Below, piece by piece: positions 25,476 through 35,731 of a stretch of 64,000 nucleotides of DNA. Position numbers and translations under genes: made by a program. The notes below the pieces were generated by a model, which saw nothing but the letters and a program-made list of their open reading frames with translations, was not told where the DNA came from and did not search any database. How positions within the stretch are numbered: position 1 is the stretch's first letter; each line of letters starts with the position of its first letter. This stretch comes from Paenibacillus_D tarimensis_A (GTDB lineage: Bacteria > Bacillota > Bacilli > Paenibacillales > Paenibacillaceae). Location of the stretch: assembly GCA_041281825.1 (NCBI GenBank), contig CP166298.1, positions 1,364,001 through 1,428,000 on the forward strand. Direction: 5' to 3'.

Positions 25476-27251
25476 ATGGTGGATATGAAATCCCTCTTTT
25501 TCCGTATCTCGCTTAAACGAAGAATCTGGATTTCTTTCGTCCTGATTACCGTTATCTGTATCGCTGTAACCGGCCTGTATTCCTATGATTACGCCTCCGG
25601 TGTAATGGAAAGAAACGCCGTTCAAAGCAGTCAGAATATGCTGAACAAAACCGCTCAGGTTGTCGATGAGCGGTTAAGGCACGTTGTTGTGGCGGCCTCT
25701 ACCTTCATGATGGGGGAAGCTTTCCAGAGGGCGATGAGGGATGTACAGGAAAATAACGCCTCCAGCTATTATGATCATTTATCCGCGCTGCAAACGCCTT
25801 TTGCCCAGATGAAGCTCAATGAGCTCTCGATTGATTCGGTCTTTATCCATACGCCGATCGGTGATTTCTACCCTACGGATAAGGCGCGCAGGCAAGGTCT
25901 GGCCTTTGGGGACACGACAATCCAAGAAGCCGTCCGGCTTGCGGACGAACCTTGGAATACGTTGTGGGTGGGGGGACACCGCGAGGAGTTTTTTACACGC
26001 GGCGACCCCGTCGTTTCATTAGTCATGAAACCGCTTTTTGACTTTTATCTTCAGGATGTTTATATCATCGTCAACTTAAAAGAAGACACCCTTATGAAAT
26101 TAATCTCTGAAAATCTGGAAAACCGCCAAATCGAACAACTGTTATATATGCGGGACGGCAATCCGGTACTGATGTCCGAGGCCGGGGCATCCTTCATGGA
26201 CGATCCGCAGCTTCGCCGACGGTTGGCGGGTGCAAATAAGGGCAATTTTGAATACAAGCAACCGCACGGCACTGCTTATCTTGTAAATTATGCTGAGCTG
26301 GAAATGAATAAGAACTGGGTGCTGATCGGCTACCAGTCGAAATCCGATTTGCTCGCCCCGATGTTGAAGATTCGTTGGGCCATCCTGATGATTATGGGGG
26401 GCTGCATCGTGATGGCGTTTATTTTTGCCAGTGTGTTGTCCGAGGTTCTGCTTCGTCCCCTGTTGAAGCTTCGGGGGTTGATGCTTAAAGCAGGCCGGAA
26501 CCGGCTGGATGTCCGTTTCGAGAGCCGCTATGAGGATGAAGTGACACAGGTCGGTTACAAATTCAATCTGATGCTGGAGCAAATTCAATCGCTTATTGAG
26601 GAGGTTAAGCTGTCGGAGCAGGAGAAGCGGAAGTCCGAAATCAAAGCGCTGCAGGCGCAGATTGACCCCCACTTCCTGTATAACACGTTAAATACGATCT
26701 ATTGGAAGAGTGAACTGGAGGAGCATGATGCGGTGAAGGAAATGATCGTATCGCTCGCATTGCTTTTCCGGCTGGGGCTTAATAACGGAAAAGAGATTAC
26801 GAGCGTGGCGCAGGAGATCGAGCATGTGAGCCAGTATCTAAAGCTGCAGTCGGAATGTTATGCCGATATGTTCTCGTACTCCATTCGTGTGGAGGATAAA
26901 CGTCTATGTGAGCTTCCAATTTTAAAAATCATCCTGCAGCCGCTGGTTGAAAATTCGATCCTGCACGGCTTTCAGGATATGAACCGGAAAGGAAGGATTG
27001 AAATTAACGTATTCGAAAGCCGCGAGGATCTGGTCATCGAGGTTTCGGACAACGGGTGCGGCATGGATGTGCGGGAAGTCCGGAAACGGATGAAGGGGCA
27101 GGGTGACGGCCGGGAAAGCTATGCCTTATCCAATGTACAGACCCGGTTGCAGCTGTATTACGGGGAAAAGGCGAGGATGGAAATGGAAAGCGTGCCAAAT
27201 GAGCGGACGAAAGTGACGTTGTTTATTCCGATGGGTAGGGAGGGAAGCTAA
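25476..27251 (+). CDS. YesM-type sensor histidine kinase
   Basis: 591 residues: membrane segment about 15-35, extracellular Cache-like sensor (about 36-290), second membrane segment (AILMIMGGCIVMAFIFASVL, about 298-318), HAMP, then a LytS/YesM-type kinase core with IDPHFLYNTLNTIYWKS (phospho-accepting His about 399) and ATPase motifs LVENSILHGF and VSDNGCGMDV. ATG 25485 is an alternative start nine bases in. It overlaps functionally with the response regulator 3 bp downstream and presumably senses the transporter substrate, perhaps through the binding lipoprotein. Confidence 0.92.
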   Translation: MVDMKSLFFRISLKRRIWISFVLITVICIAVTGLYSYDYASGVMERNAVQSSQNMLNKTAQVVDERLRHVVVAASTFMMGEAFQRAMRDVQENNASSYYDHLSALQTPFAQMKLNELSIDSVFIHTPIGDFYPTDKARRQGLAFGDTTIQEAVRLADEPWNTLWVGGHREEFFTRGDPVVSLVMKPLFDFYLQDVYIIVNLKEDTLMKLISENLENRQIEQLLYMRDGNPVLMSEAGASFMDDPQLRRRLAGANKGNFEYKQPHGTAYLVNYAELEMNKNWVLIGYQSKSDLLAPMLKIRWAILMIMGGCIVMAFIFASVLSEVLLRPLLKLRGLMLKAGRNRLDVRFESRYEDEVTQVGYKFNLMLEQIQSLIEEVKLSEQEKRKSEIKALQAQIDPHFLYNTLNTIYWKSELEEHDAVKEMIVSLALLFRLGLNNGKEITSVAQEIEHVSQYLKLQSECYADMFSYSIRVEDKRLCELPILKIILQPLVENSILHGFQDMNRKGRIEINVFESREDLVIEVSDNGCGMDVREVRKRMKGQGDGRESYALSNVQTRLQLYYGEKARMEMESVPNERTKVTLFIPMGREGS

Positions 27252-27254
27252 GGT

Positions 27255-28871
27255 ATGCTCAAGAAACCGATTCGTTTATGCATCATTGACGACATCCCAA
27301 CGGTTGTTCAAGGCATTGCGAAGAAAATTCCGTGGGACCAATACGGCATTACGGTCGTTGGGACGGCGGCGAACGGGGAAGAAGGAATCGGGCTGATTCG
27401 TGAAACCAGGCCGCACATTATCTTAACCGACATTCGTATGCCCAAGCTGAGCGGGATCGATATGATTAAGGAAGTAACAGGGGATGGAGAATCGCCGCCC
27501 AAGGTCATTTTTCTAAGCGGTTATTCCGACTTTGCTTATGCGCAGGAGTCGATCCGGCTCGGCGCTTTCGACTATGTGCTGAAGCCGTTTACACCGGGGC
27601 AGGTTGTCGATGTCGTGCTGCGAGCCAAGCGGGAGCTGGAATCCGAGCAAATGGAGTATATGAACCTGGTCGAACTGCAACAAAAGGTGCGGGAGAGTAT
27701 GCCGTATTTGCGGCAGGAATACTTTCGACTGCTGTTAAGATGTGTCTCGCAACCGGCTAATACCGAAGCAAAATGGGAGTTCCTGAATATTGAAATGGAC
27801 AGGGAAGGCTTCGCCGTCATCGTTGCCGAGATCGACGGGTTTGAACACGATTTGCAGTCCATGCCGGTCGTCGAAGCGGAATTGATTCGTTTTTCCGTGC
27901 AAAATATTTTGGAAGAGACCATTGGCGAGCATACGAAAGGCATCGTATTCCGGGAACAGCTTCACCAGCTTGTGGCGATCGTCAATGCGGCGCCGGAGGC
28001 GGATGCCGGCCATCTGGCAGAATTATGCCGGCACAATGTGGAGCGTTATGCGAAGCGTACCGTTTCGATCGGTCTTGGGGCAAGGGTCAAGGAAGCCGGG
28101 GATATCCATCATTCATTCGACCAGGCCAAGACAGCCTTGTCTTACCATTTTTATACCGGCGGCAACTGTGTCATTCATTTTCATGATATCGAGCATCGCG
28201 GCGCAACCGCTCCCCATTACACTCCGGAGAAGGAAACGGAGCTGCTCTACTGCCTGCGGTCCGGCAATAAGGAGGGGGTGGAACGCCAACTGCTCGACAT
28301 TTTCAAGGAATGTATTCAATATCCCGGTCCTCCCGATCCACAGTTGTTTATGAACTTGTTCTATGGATTGGCATTCACCATGTACCGGAGTATATCCGGA
28401 GCAATCGGCGAGGGGCAGCAGCGCGCGATCGAAACGAAAATTGCCGCCATGAGGAGCGGAAATACGAAATCGCTTGATGAGCTGAAGTCGTCTCTGTTTG
28501 AAATTGGTACAATCTGCTGTGAATGGATGCAAAAACAGCAGAACAGGGACTCGCAAAGATTAATAGTCGAGGCTATACGGTACATCGAAGAGAACCTGGG
28601 CTCCGAGCTGACGGTGCAGGAATGTGCGAATGTCGTGCATCTCAGCCCGAGCTATTTCTCCAACCTGTTCAAGAAGGAGACCGGTTCGACGTTCATGCAA
28701 TATGTGACCGCCGCGCGCATGGAACGCGCAAAGGAAATGCTGCTCTGCGGCATCCAGGTGCAGGAAATCTCCTATGAGCTGGGCTATAAGGACAGGCCTT
28801 ATTTCAGCGAGCTGTTTAAGAAGCATACGGGCATGACCCCGTCGGAGTTTAGGAGCAAGTATGCGGAGTAG
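27255..28871 (+). CDS. YesN-type response regulator with AraC DNA-binding domain
   Basis: 538 residues. The receiver domain carries CIIDD, phospho-acceptor Asp58 in ILTDIRMPKLSG, FLSGYSDF and VLKPF. A long middle region follows, then a C-terminal AraC double helix-turn-helix (about 430-535: LTVQECANVVHLSPSYFSNL, FKKETGSTF, and YKDRPYFSELFKKHTGMTP). Partner of the preceding kinase. Likely activates the transporter, binding-protein and mannosidase genes. Confidence 0.93.
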   Translation: MLKKPIRLCIIDDIPTVVQGIAKKIPWDQYGITVVGTAANGEEGIGLIRETRPHIILTDIRMPKLSGIDMIKEVTGDGESPPKVIFLSGYSDFAYAQESIRLGAFDYVLKPFTPGQVVDVVLRAKRELESEQMEYMNLVELQQKVRESMPYLRQEYFRLLLRCVSQPANTEAKWEFLNIEMDREGFAVIVAEIDGFEHDLQSMPVVEAELIRFSVQNILEETIGEHTKGIVFREQLHQLVAIVNAAPEADAGHLAELCRHNVERYAKRTVSIGLGARVKEAGDIHHSFDQAKTALSYHFYTGGNCVIHFHDIEHRGATAPHYTPEKETELLYCLRSGNKEGVERQLLDIFKECIQYPGPPDPQLFMNLFYGLAFTMYRSISGAIGEGQQRAIETKIAAMRSGNTKSLDELKSSLFEIGTICCEWMQKQQNRDSQRLIVEAIRYIEENLGSELTVQECANVVHLSPSYFSNLFKKETGSTFMQYVTAARMERAKEMLLCGIQVQEISYELGYKDRPYFSELFKKHTGMTPSEFRSKYAE

Positions 28872-29257
28872 ATCGACAAATCAACCGGTACCAAGCATGC
28901 ACATGAAAAATAAGGGAAAAATATGGCGCTATATATGCTTTCGCTCGCTGCTTGGGAAAATAGCGGTAAAAAATGGCGCTAAACCAAGGGTCCTGCTCTA
29001 GCAACCTTACAAATACAGCAAATAAGACCCAAAAATTCCGCTATTTCGGAATATGCTGTAAAATCACAAAAATAAGACCACTAAATACCGTTAATTCGAC
29101 GATCTGTTGGGCATGGGAAGAATAAGAGTGATTTTAACCTCCCTTGTTCGTGGTAATGTCCTTCCTGCCTGCTCCCGAGGCGGTGTTACAATGAGAGCAA
29201 CCCGGTACCCGAAGGAAAAAAAGGGATGGCGGTATATCCAAAGGGAGGTTTACTGGA
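28872..29257 (+). repeat. Non-coding gap with AT-rich short repeats, before the binding-protein gene
   Basis: Segments of the type ATGGCGCTA, AATAGCGGTAAAAAATGGCGC and AAAATAAGACC recur irregularly between about 28905 and 29095, with a small hairpin CCGCTATTTCGG. No gene was found. TACAAT at 29187-29192 may be a -10 without a good -35, fitting activation by the YesN protein. Confidence 0.4.
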
Positions 29258-30664
29258 ATGGCAAAGAAATGGTTGAAGCTAGGATTGATTGGGTTCATTG
29301 CGATCAGCCTCGCGGCATGCTCGTCTAACGGGGGCGGCAGCAATACGGGAGGAACGAATACTCCTCAGCAGGATGACCAGTCAAGCATGGAGAAGACGAA
29401 ATTATCGTATTGGACGATGGATCGCCACGATATGGATTTCATGCAGCAGAAGATCGACGAGTTCAACGCAACGAATGAGCACAATATCGAAGTGGAAATG
29501 ACGGTCATGGCCGACAACTACAACCAGGCCGTAGAGGTAGCTTTTGCAAGCAATCAGGCGCCTGATATATTCCGGATCAGCGACTTTTCGACTTATGTGA
29601 AGAAGAACTATCTGACTTCGCTTGATTCGTTTTTAAGCGACGAGATGAAAGCGAAGTTTGAGGGTGTGCTCGCAGAAAACGTGAATATGGCTGACGGCAA
29701 AATATACTCTCTTCCGAATACAGGCCAATACTGGCGGTTGATCTATAATGTGGATTTGTTCGAACAGGCAGGACTGACGGAGCCGCCGAAAACATTAGAC
29801 GACATGGTGGAAGCCGCCAAGAAAATTACCGAAGCGGGTAAAGCCTCCGGTGCCTATGGATTTGCGAGCAACTTCAAAAACACAAGCGGCTTCTGGCGTC
29901 CCGCCTATGCTATGGGCAGTCTGGGCAACGGGTTGGGGCTTGACGGCTACAATTTCAAAACAGGCGAATTCGATTTCTCCATGTATAAAGAAGCCGCTCA
30001 GGCAATGCGCCAAATGAAAGAAGACGGCAGCATGCTGCCGGGCACCGAAACGCTCGATATCGATCCGCTGAGGGCGCAATTCGCGCAGGGCAAAATCGGG
30101 ATGTATGTGAATCATTCGAGTGAGCCTGCTGTATATGCCAATCAATTCCCCACGGATATTAGGTGGGAAGCGGCGCTTGTGCCGACGGCAGACGGGGCAA
30201 TGAACGGCGTTACTTGGGTCAATGCGGGCAGCTACATCGGCATCAGCGAGATGTCCGGACATAAAGCTGAGGCTTACAAATTCCTGGAATATCTTTATAA
30301 TGAAGATCTGCGCAAAGAATACCAGGAGAAGGGCTACGGCATTTCCGTGCTGCCGTTCGTCAATGAGATCGCAGGCAAACCGGATATCAAAGGAATCGAG
30401 GGCTTCCTGCCGACCCAATATGACGGTATATATCCGGCAGCTCCGCTGTCGATTACGGAGACGAAGCTCGAAGGCTTGAAAATGTCGGATGCCTTTACGA
30501 AATACGTGATTGCCGGCGGAAATATTGATGAGATTATTGAGGATCTGAATACGCGGTATGCAAAAGCGCTGGCATCCGCACGGTCGGAAGGGCTGACCAA
30601 TATTGAAGCGATCCCGTCGTTTGATGCCGGCAAGCTTCAAGGTTCACTGATGGTAGGCGAATAG
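29258..30664 (+). CDS. Sugar ABC transporter substrate-binding lipoprotein
   Basis: 468 residues. Lipoprotein signal LGLIGFIAISLAACSSNGG with the lipobox cysteine at about residue 21, a Gly/Asn-rich linker, then an extracellular solute-binding family 1 domain (KLSYWTMDRHDMDFMQQKID, FASNQAPDIFRISDFSTYVK, SLPNTGQYWRLIYNVDLFEQ). AAAGGGAGG precedes the ATG. It is separated from its permeases by the YesM/YesN genes, and a terminator follows, so it is probably expressed at a higher level. Substrate perhaps a mannoside, judging from the GH38 gene. Confidence 0.93.
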   Translation: MAKKWLKLGLIGFIAISLAACSSNGGGSNTGGTNTPQQDDQSSMEKTKLSYWTMDRHDMDFMQQKIDEFNATNEHNIEVEMTVMADNYNQAVEVAFASNQAPDIFRISDFSTYVKKNYLTSLDSFLSDEMKAKFEGVLAENVNMADGKIYSLPNTGQYWRLIYNVDLFEQAGLTEPPKTLDDMVEAAKKITEAGKASGAYGFASNFKNTSGFWRPAYAMGSLGNGLGLDGYNFKTGEFDFSMYKEAAQAMRQMKEDGSMLPGTETLDIDPLRAQFAQGKIGMYVNHSSEPAVYANQFPTDIRWEAALVPTADGAMNGVTWVNAGSYIGISEMSGHKAEAYKFLEYLYNEDLRKEYQEKGYGISVLPFVNEIAGKPDIKGIEGFLPTQYDGIYPAAPLSITETKLEGLKMSDAFTKYVIAGGNIDEIIEDLNTRYAKALASARSEGLTNIEAIPSFDAGKLQGSLMVGE

Positions 30665-30672
30665 TGTATGGG

Positions 30673-30704
30673 GGCGCGCCTGGATAAGGCCGCCTTTTTC
30701 CTTT
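30673..30704 (+). terminator. Terminator after the binding-protein gene
   Basis: GGCG-C-GCCT (30673-30681) pairs with AGGCCGCC (30687-30694) leaving one bulge; TTTTTCCTTT follows. Confidence 0.65.
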
Positions 30705-30837
30705 CGCGGGGCAGGCTTGTAGATCGCCGTGTTGTAGATGGTTGCAGCGATGATGGCTCGAATAGAAAGCGGATGCTATTTTGCTAAAGCCGCAGCGGAT
30801 TCATTTCATCTAACTTTTAGGTCAGGAGGCGTGGCGA

Positions 30838-33800
30838 TTGTTTTGGATCGAAGAAAAGCTGAATGCCCGGATACGCGAGCTGGAGACATACCGGTATCGG
30901 GATGCGATTACGATAGAACAATTTCATGTAAAGAAAGATCCGAAAGGGGAGATTGGCTCTTATCCTACGGAAGAAGGACCTTGGTCGAAAATGAACCTTG
31001 GAGAGGAGTGGATCGGAAGAGACGCTTATCTGTGGCTTGCGGCCAATCCTTATATCCCCGAGACCTGGCGGGACAACACCATTATCGGGTATTTCGACTT
31101 CGGCAAGACCGGCGGCGGGAACAACAGCGGGTTTGAGTCCTTACTCTTCCTAGACGGGGAGCCTTATCAGGGCGTCGATTCCAATCACAAGGAAGTTTTT
31201 CTTCCGCCTGCGAAAGCGGGTCGCACGATATCGCTCCGTTTTCGGTTATGGTCCGGACTGAACGGATACGACCGGCCCGCCCCGATCACCCATCGCTTGG
31301 AGAAAGCGATGATCTGCCGGTTGGATGAAGCGGCCGACGACTTGTATTTTACCGGAAAGGCGGCATTGCAGACGTTACGTGTGCTCGGTAATCAAACGGA
31401 GGAATACCAACAGCTTATTACCGCGCTGGATCGCGCTTTTCTGCTTGTGGATTGGTCTGAGCCCGGTTCGGAAACGTTTTATGCATCGGTATCGGAGGCA
31501 AGAGGAGTTTTGCAAGGCGAATTGAAACGGCTGCCGGAGAAACAAAGCGGCCTTACCGTCACCTGCGTCGGGCATACACATATCGATGTGGCATGGCTGT
31601 GGCGGCTGCGGCATACGCGGGAGAAGGCCGCCAGGTCTTTTTCCACCGTGCTGAGGTTAATGGAGAGGTATCCCGAATATCTCTTTTTGCAGACGCAGCC
31701 GCAGTTATATGAATTTATCAAATCCGATTATCCCGCTCTTTACGATAAAATCAAAGCGAAGGTGAAGGAACGGCAATGGGAGGCCGCGGGCGCGATGTGG
31801 CTGGAGGCGGATTGCAATCTGCCCTCCGGTGAATCGCTGGTGAGGCAGATTTTGTACGGCAAACGGTTCCTGCTTAAGGAATTCGGCGTGGATTGCGAAT
31901 ATTTGTGGCTTCCTGACGTGTTCGGCTACAGCTGGGCGCTGCCGCAAATTTTGCGAAAAAGCGGGATATCCGTGTTTATGACGACCAAAATCAGCTGGAA
32001 TCAATATAACCGGATGCCGCATGACACGTTCTATTGGAAGGGAATCGACGGGTCGGAAGTGCTGACGCATTTCATCACGACGCCGGACCCGGGAGCGCAG
32101 GAGGGCAGTTTCTATTACACGTATAACGGCGTCGTCACGCCGGAAACGGTACAGGGAATATGGAAGGCTTACAGGGACAAAACGCTGAACCGGAACCTGC
32201 TGCTGGCCTACGGCTACGGAGACGGCGGGGGCGGCGTCAATCGGGATATGCTCGAAATGAGGAGAAGGCTGGAGAACATGCCCGGGCTTCCCAATGTCGT
32301 GACCGGACGGGCGGATCACTATTTTGCCGGGTTAAAGCAAAGGGTGGAGGCTTCGGATCAATATGTGCATACTTGGGACGGGGAGCTTTATCTGGAGCTG
32401 CACCGCGGCACGTATACCAGTCAGGCTCACGTTAAAAAGGCGAACCGCCGCCTGGAGCTGGCGCTGCGGGAGGCGGAGTGGCTGCAGGTGATGAGTGCGC
32501 TTGGACGCCGGGATTGGTCGGCGTACCCGGCTTCGGACTTGGCGCAAGCTTGGACGATTGTGCTTCGAAACCAGTTCCATGACATTATTCCGGGTTCGTC
32601 GATACGGGAGGTTTACGAGGATTGCCGGGAGGAGTACAGCGTAGCCGGATCAATCGTACACAGGGTCAGAGATGAGGCGGCTTATGAGCTTGTCGGAACA
32701 GGGCAACCGGCGCAGCAAGGCGACATTTTCACCCTCTTTAACAACGCTTCATGGGATAGAGAAGATACGGTGTTCATTGAAGGCGGAGACGACCATTCCG
32801 ATTGCGGCGATAATGCCCGGACAGGCGGGTGGTACAGCGCGAATGGCGAGCTGTTGCCGGCACAACGGACCGCAGGCGGTTGGCTCGTCCATGTCACACG
32901 GGTGCAGTCAATGGGGTATGCGGCAATTGAATATAGACCCGGGCCGTCTTTCCAAGGTGAAAGCGTTAGACAAGATGAATCAACGCCATTTATGTGGGAT
33001 ACACAAACGCTGCATACCCCTTTTTACGAAATTACATTCAATACATGTGGACAAATAGCCCGGCTGACTGATAAAACCGCAAACCGCGAGGTGCTGTCCA
33101 TGGGAGAGACCGGCAATGTGCTCCAGGTGTTCGAGGACAAGCCGAAGAGCCGGCATGAAGCTTGGGACATCGATATCTATTACTCGGAGAAAATGAAGCC
33201 GGTTACGGAATTGCTCGCGATGGAGCTTACGGAGTCCGGGCCGCTTCGGGCAGTTGTACGATTCGAATGGCGCTATCGGAATTCTAGCGTAAATCAGCGA
33301 ATGATTGTGTATGCGCACAGCCGGCGTATCGATTTTGATACGACGGTGGAGTGGCACGAGCAGCGGCAGCTGCTCAAAACGGCATTTCCGGTCGCCGTCC
33401 ATGCGAATGAAGCCGTCTATGATATTCAATTCGGCAACGTTAAGCGGCCGACGCATTGGAACACAAGCTGGGATTATGCGCGCTTTGAAACGGTGGGCCA
33501 TCAGTGGGCGGATCTATCGGAGCGTAATTATGGCGTAAGTCTGCTGAACGATTGCAAGTACGGATACGATATTAAGGGCAACGTGATGCGGCTGTCGCTC
33601 ATCAAGTCTGCCATGGTGCCGGACGATACGGCGGATCAGGGACGGCATGATTTTACGTACGCGCTGCTGCCGCATCAGGGGGATTGGTATGCCGGCGGGA
33701 CGGTTCAGGAAGCCTGGGCGCTCAACAATCCGATGACCTGGGTGCTGGGAGCTGCGCAGGAGACGGGCTTCTCCATGTTCTCATTGTCGGCCGATCACGT

Positions 33801-34029
33801 CATGATCGACGCGGTCAAGAAGGCGGAGGACGAGGATGCCGTCATCGTCAGGCTGCATGAATTTGCGGGAGCACGTGCGGCGGTAGTCCTGCAGAGCGGC
33901 TGCCCGATCGTCTCGTGGGCGGAATGCGATTTGATGGAACGCCCATTGACGGACATGAACGCCGATCCGGAGATCGAATTAACGATCATGCCTTATGAAA
34001 TTAAGACGTTTATGATACGGTTAAAATAA
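30838..34029 (+). CDS. Glycoside hydrolase family 38 alpha-mannosidase
   Basis: 1063 residues, no signal peptide. An N-terminal beta domain precedes the catalytic barrel, which begins at TVTCVGHTHIDVAWLWRLRH (zinc-binding His and Asp, about residue 245). The nucleophile is in LWLPDVFGYSWALPQIL (about 359). The C-terminal beta-sandwich domains follow to the end. TTG 30838 is set by AGGAGG at 30824-30829. Cytosolic GH38 enzymes of this type trim imported alpha-mannosides. Its position after the binding-protein gene suggests that the transporter imports manno-oligosaccharides or mannosylated glycans. Confidence 0.93.
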   Translation: MFWIEEKLNARIRELETYRYRDAITIEQFHVKKDPKGEIGSYPTEEGPWSKMNLGEEWIGRDAYLWLAANPYIPETWRDNTIIGYFDFGKTGGGNNSGFESLLFLDGEPYQGVDSNHKEVFLPPAKAGRTISLRFRLWSGLNGYDRPAPITHRLEKAMICRLDEAADDLYFTGKAALQTLRVLGNQTEEYQQLITALDRAFLLVDWSEPGSETFYASVSEARGVLQGELKRLPEKQSGLTVTCVGHTHIDVAWLWRLRHTREKAARSFSTVLRLMERYPEYLFLQTQPQLYEFIKSDYPALYDKIKAKVKERQWEAAGAMWLEADCNLPSGESLVRQILYGKRFLLKEFGVDCEYLWLPDVFGYSWALPQILRKSGISVFMTTKISWNQYNRMPHDTFYWKGIDGSEVLTHFITTPDPGAQEGSFYYTYNGVVTPETVQGIWKAYRDKTLNRNLLLAYGYGDGGGGVNRDMLEMRRRLENMPGLPNVVTGRADHYFAGLKQRVEASDQYVHTWDGELYLELHRGTYTSQAHVKKANRRLELALREAEWLQVMSALGRRDWSAYPASDLAQAWTIVLRNQFHDIIPGSSIREVYEDCREEYSVAGSIVHRVRDEAAYELVGTGQPAQQGDIFTLFNNASWDREDTVFIEGGDDHSDCGDNARTGGWYSANGELLPAQRTAGGWLVHVTRVQSMGYAAIEYRPGPSFQGESVRQDESTPFMWDTQTLHTPFYEITFNTCGQIARLTDKTANREVLSMGETGNVLQVFEDKPKSRHEAWDIDIYYSEKMKPVTELLAMELTESGPLRAVVRFEWRYRNSSVNQRMIVYAHSRRIDFDTTVEWHEQRQLLKTAFPVAVHANEAVYDIQFGNVKRPTHWNTSWDYARFETVGHQWADLSERNYGVSLLNDCKYGYDIKGNVMRLSLIKSAMVPDDTADQGRHDFTYALLPHQGDWYAGGTVQEAWALNNPMTWVLGAAQETGFSMFSLSADHVMIDAVKKAEDEDAVIVRLHEFAGARAAVVLQSGCPIVSWAECDLMERPLTDMNADPEIELTIMPYEIKTFMIRLK

Positions 34030-34072
34030 AGTGATTAACTCTAATGGAAAATCTAGTAAAGACTACTTCTAA

Positions 34073-34115
34073 GGGATTGCCAACTGTAGAAGCTTGGCGA
34101 TCCCGTTTTTCTTCT
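34073..34115 (+). terminator. Terminator after the GH38 gene
   Basis: GGGATTGCCAA (34073-34083) pairs with TTGGCGATCCC (34094-34104) with one mismatch, followed by GTTTTTCTT. Confidence 0.8.
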
Positions 34116-34535
34116 CCCTATGGAGATAACGAGTTAAGAGGTGCTTGAACAACAATTTGCGATCGGACGATAATACTAGTAGATCGATCCATAAATATTG
34201 TCATCACGATGGTCGCTGAATAATCAGGAAATCCCTGACGAGCTACAAGGGAAGCCCTGACCCTGACCGGAGTGTGGTGTAACGGACAAAACTGACCTTT
34301 AAAAGGAAAAATAGACGTTTCTCCGTCTGTAACGGTCACTCGAGCCGTTAAAACAATGCAAACAGCTTCCAAACGCGTCTATCCGACCCTTAAACGTCAC
34401 CCATGTCCGTTAGAACTTCAAAATTCGGAAAAGGACCATTTAAACGTCATTTCTGTCCGTTAGCTGTTTAGGTTCCTATCCCCCTACCCCGCCCGGACGT
34501 GCCATAGAATCGATATTTAAGGAACGATCTACTAG
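34116..34535 (+). repeat. Non-coding gap with short degenerate repeats
   Basis: AACGGACAAAACTGACC, AAACGTCACCCATGTCCGTTA and AAACGTCATTTCTGTCCGTTA recur between about 34270 and 34465. No gene is supported. The last two units are nearly identical over 21 positions. Confidence 0.45.
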
Positions 34536-34811
34536 ATGCGGGGCCATATGATTCTCTTGTATAAAGAGAAGTACCTTTTTTCGGGCGATCATCTTTACTG
34601 GGATAGAAGCAACCGGTCGCTTGGTGTCGCTAAAGAATATTGTTTTTACTCTTGGCACGAACAATTGAAATCCATGGAACGACTTGCCGAAGAGGGATTT
34701 GAATGGGTATGTATTTCCACGCCACGGGGACCGGATTTTTCTAGAGGCATCAAAGATGAAACTGGAAATGGTGCGATTGCTCAAGCAGTTGCATTTGACG
34801 GTATAGCATGA
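34536..34811 (+). pseudogene. Fragment of a metallo-beta-lactamase-fold hydrolase
   Basis: The frame MRGHMILLYKEKYLFSGDHL, YWDRSN and EQLKSMERLAEEGFEWV looks like the C-terminal third of a metallo-beta-lactamase protein (T.GH...L.....LF.GDHL). There is a stop just upstream (TAG 34533-34535) and the N-terminal HxHxDH part is absent. After about 34735 the frame no longer looks conserved. A relic, not a functional gene. Confidence 0.6.
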
Positions 34812-35037
34812 TGCGCATCAGCTGCAAATTAGTTATTACCTGAACCTGCATTGTGATGATAAGTCTCGTGAATTGCGATTACGCCAGAAGTTGGCCGGAC
34901 GAATGCTTTATGAACGGAGTAAGCGCGACAGCGGCGGCGAACCGTTCGTGAAACGGAGTGGATAGTTTAATTACGGGAAAGATGACGGGATTTGAGCGGG
35001 ACATCAGCCCTGAATGTTACTGTAATAGCCCATTGAG

Positions 35038-35083
35038 CCTTGTTTTGTTGCAATCATGCAACAAAACAAGGTCATTTTTGTGG
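35038..35083. terminator. Perfect 15-bp inverted repeat, likely bidirectional terminator
   Basis: CCTTGTTTTGTTGCA (35038-35052) and its exact complement TGCAACAAAACAAGG (35057-35071) surround ATCA. TCATTTTTG follows on the plus strand. It sits just past the stop of the minus-strand gene at 35100. The 34812-35037 stretch before it shows no clear gene. Confidence 0.65.
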
Positions 35084-35099
35084 GGTGGAGAATCAGCAA

Positions 35100-35492
35100 T
35101 CATTTAGCCCGTTTGAGTACCAAATCCTTATAAAGAACCGTATTCCCTTCAAATAACGGCGTGTTCAGTGGCTCAACTTCCTCGAAGCCCCCACGCTTTC
35201 CAAAACAGTTGATGATAAATTGATTCTTTTTCTTATCTGCGATGGAATCCATTACGGTTATCTCAATCTCGTAGCGAACAACCCTTGAGGCTAAGGTTGC
35301 CGCCTGGGAATCGTTCCTACCCGGACGGATGGTATTTGTATCAGAATGAATTACTCTCCGTCTCCGGTTAGTCCAGTCTATGACGCGAAAAAGCACCCTT
35401 ATCCTTCGATTGCTATAATTTACATACTCAACGATAGCCAGATCAGTTCTTACATGTTTCTTCAATACGCCGGTCGTTAATACGTAAGCCAT
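35100..35492 (-). CDS. Hypothetical protein, 130 residues
   Basis: A basic, soluble protein (VLTTGVLKKHVRTDLAIVEY, NRRIRVLFRVIDWTNRRRRV) rich in Arg and beta-prone segments. No signal peptide or membrane segment and no recognised motif. GGAGGGTTGATTA precedes the ATG and an inverted-repeat terminator follows, which support a real gene. Alternative: a short beta-sandwich protein of unknown function. Confidence 0.65.
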   Translation of the reverse strand: MAYVLTTGVLKKHVRTDLAIVEYVNYSNRRIRVLFRVIDWTNRRRRVIHSDTNTIRPGRNDSQAATLASRVVRYEIEITVMDSIADKKKNQFIINCFGKRGGFEEVEPLNTPLFEGNTVLYKDLVLKRAK

Positions 35493-35731
35493 TAATCAAC
35501 CCTCCATATAATTTAGGAATAGTCTAGATTATGATGGTTTCAGACTGAGTGCTTGGACGTAATAGGGAGCGGGTTTGCTTCCAAGAGCTATTAACTGATA
35601 TTACAGACAAATATGTACTGCGACCGGGCGGTCTCATTTAGCGATTAGTCAGGATATTGCGAATGGTTTTCGTCTAAGCGGACATGGTACAATTGTGGAA
35701 AATGCCGCGGGCGGATACAGGAGGTAGAAAA

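Noticed and set aside
29795..30640. Minus-strand ORF of 281 codons
   Set aside because: Shadow of the solute-binding lipoprotein gene; composition mirrors the sense codons.
34118..34372. Minus-strand ORF of 84 codons in the gap after GH38
   Set aside because: Falls in repeat-rich non-coding sequence, no ribosome site and no motif.
35038..35071. Perfect inverted repeat as a transposon end
   Set aside because: Only one copy is seen, no transposase is near, and the place just after a stop codon fits a terminator better.
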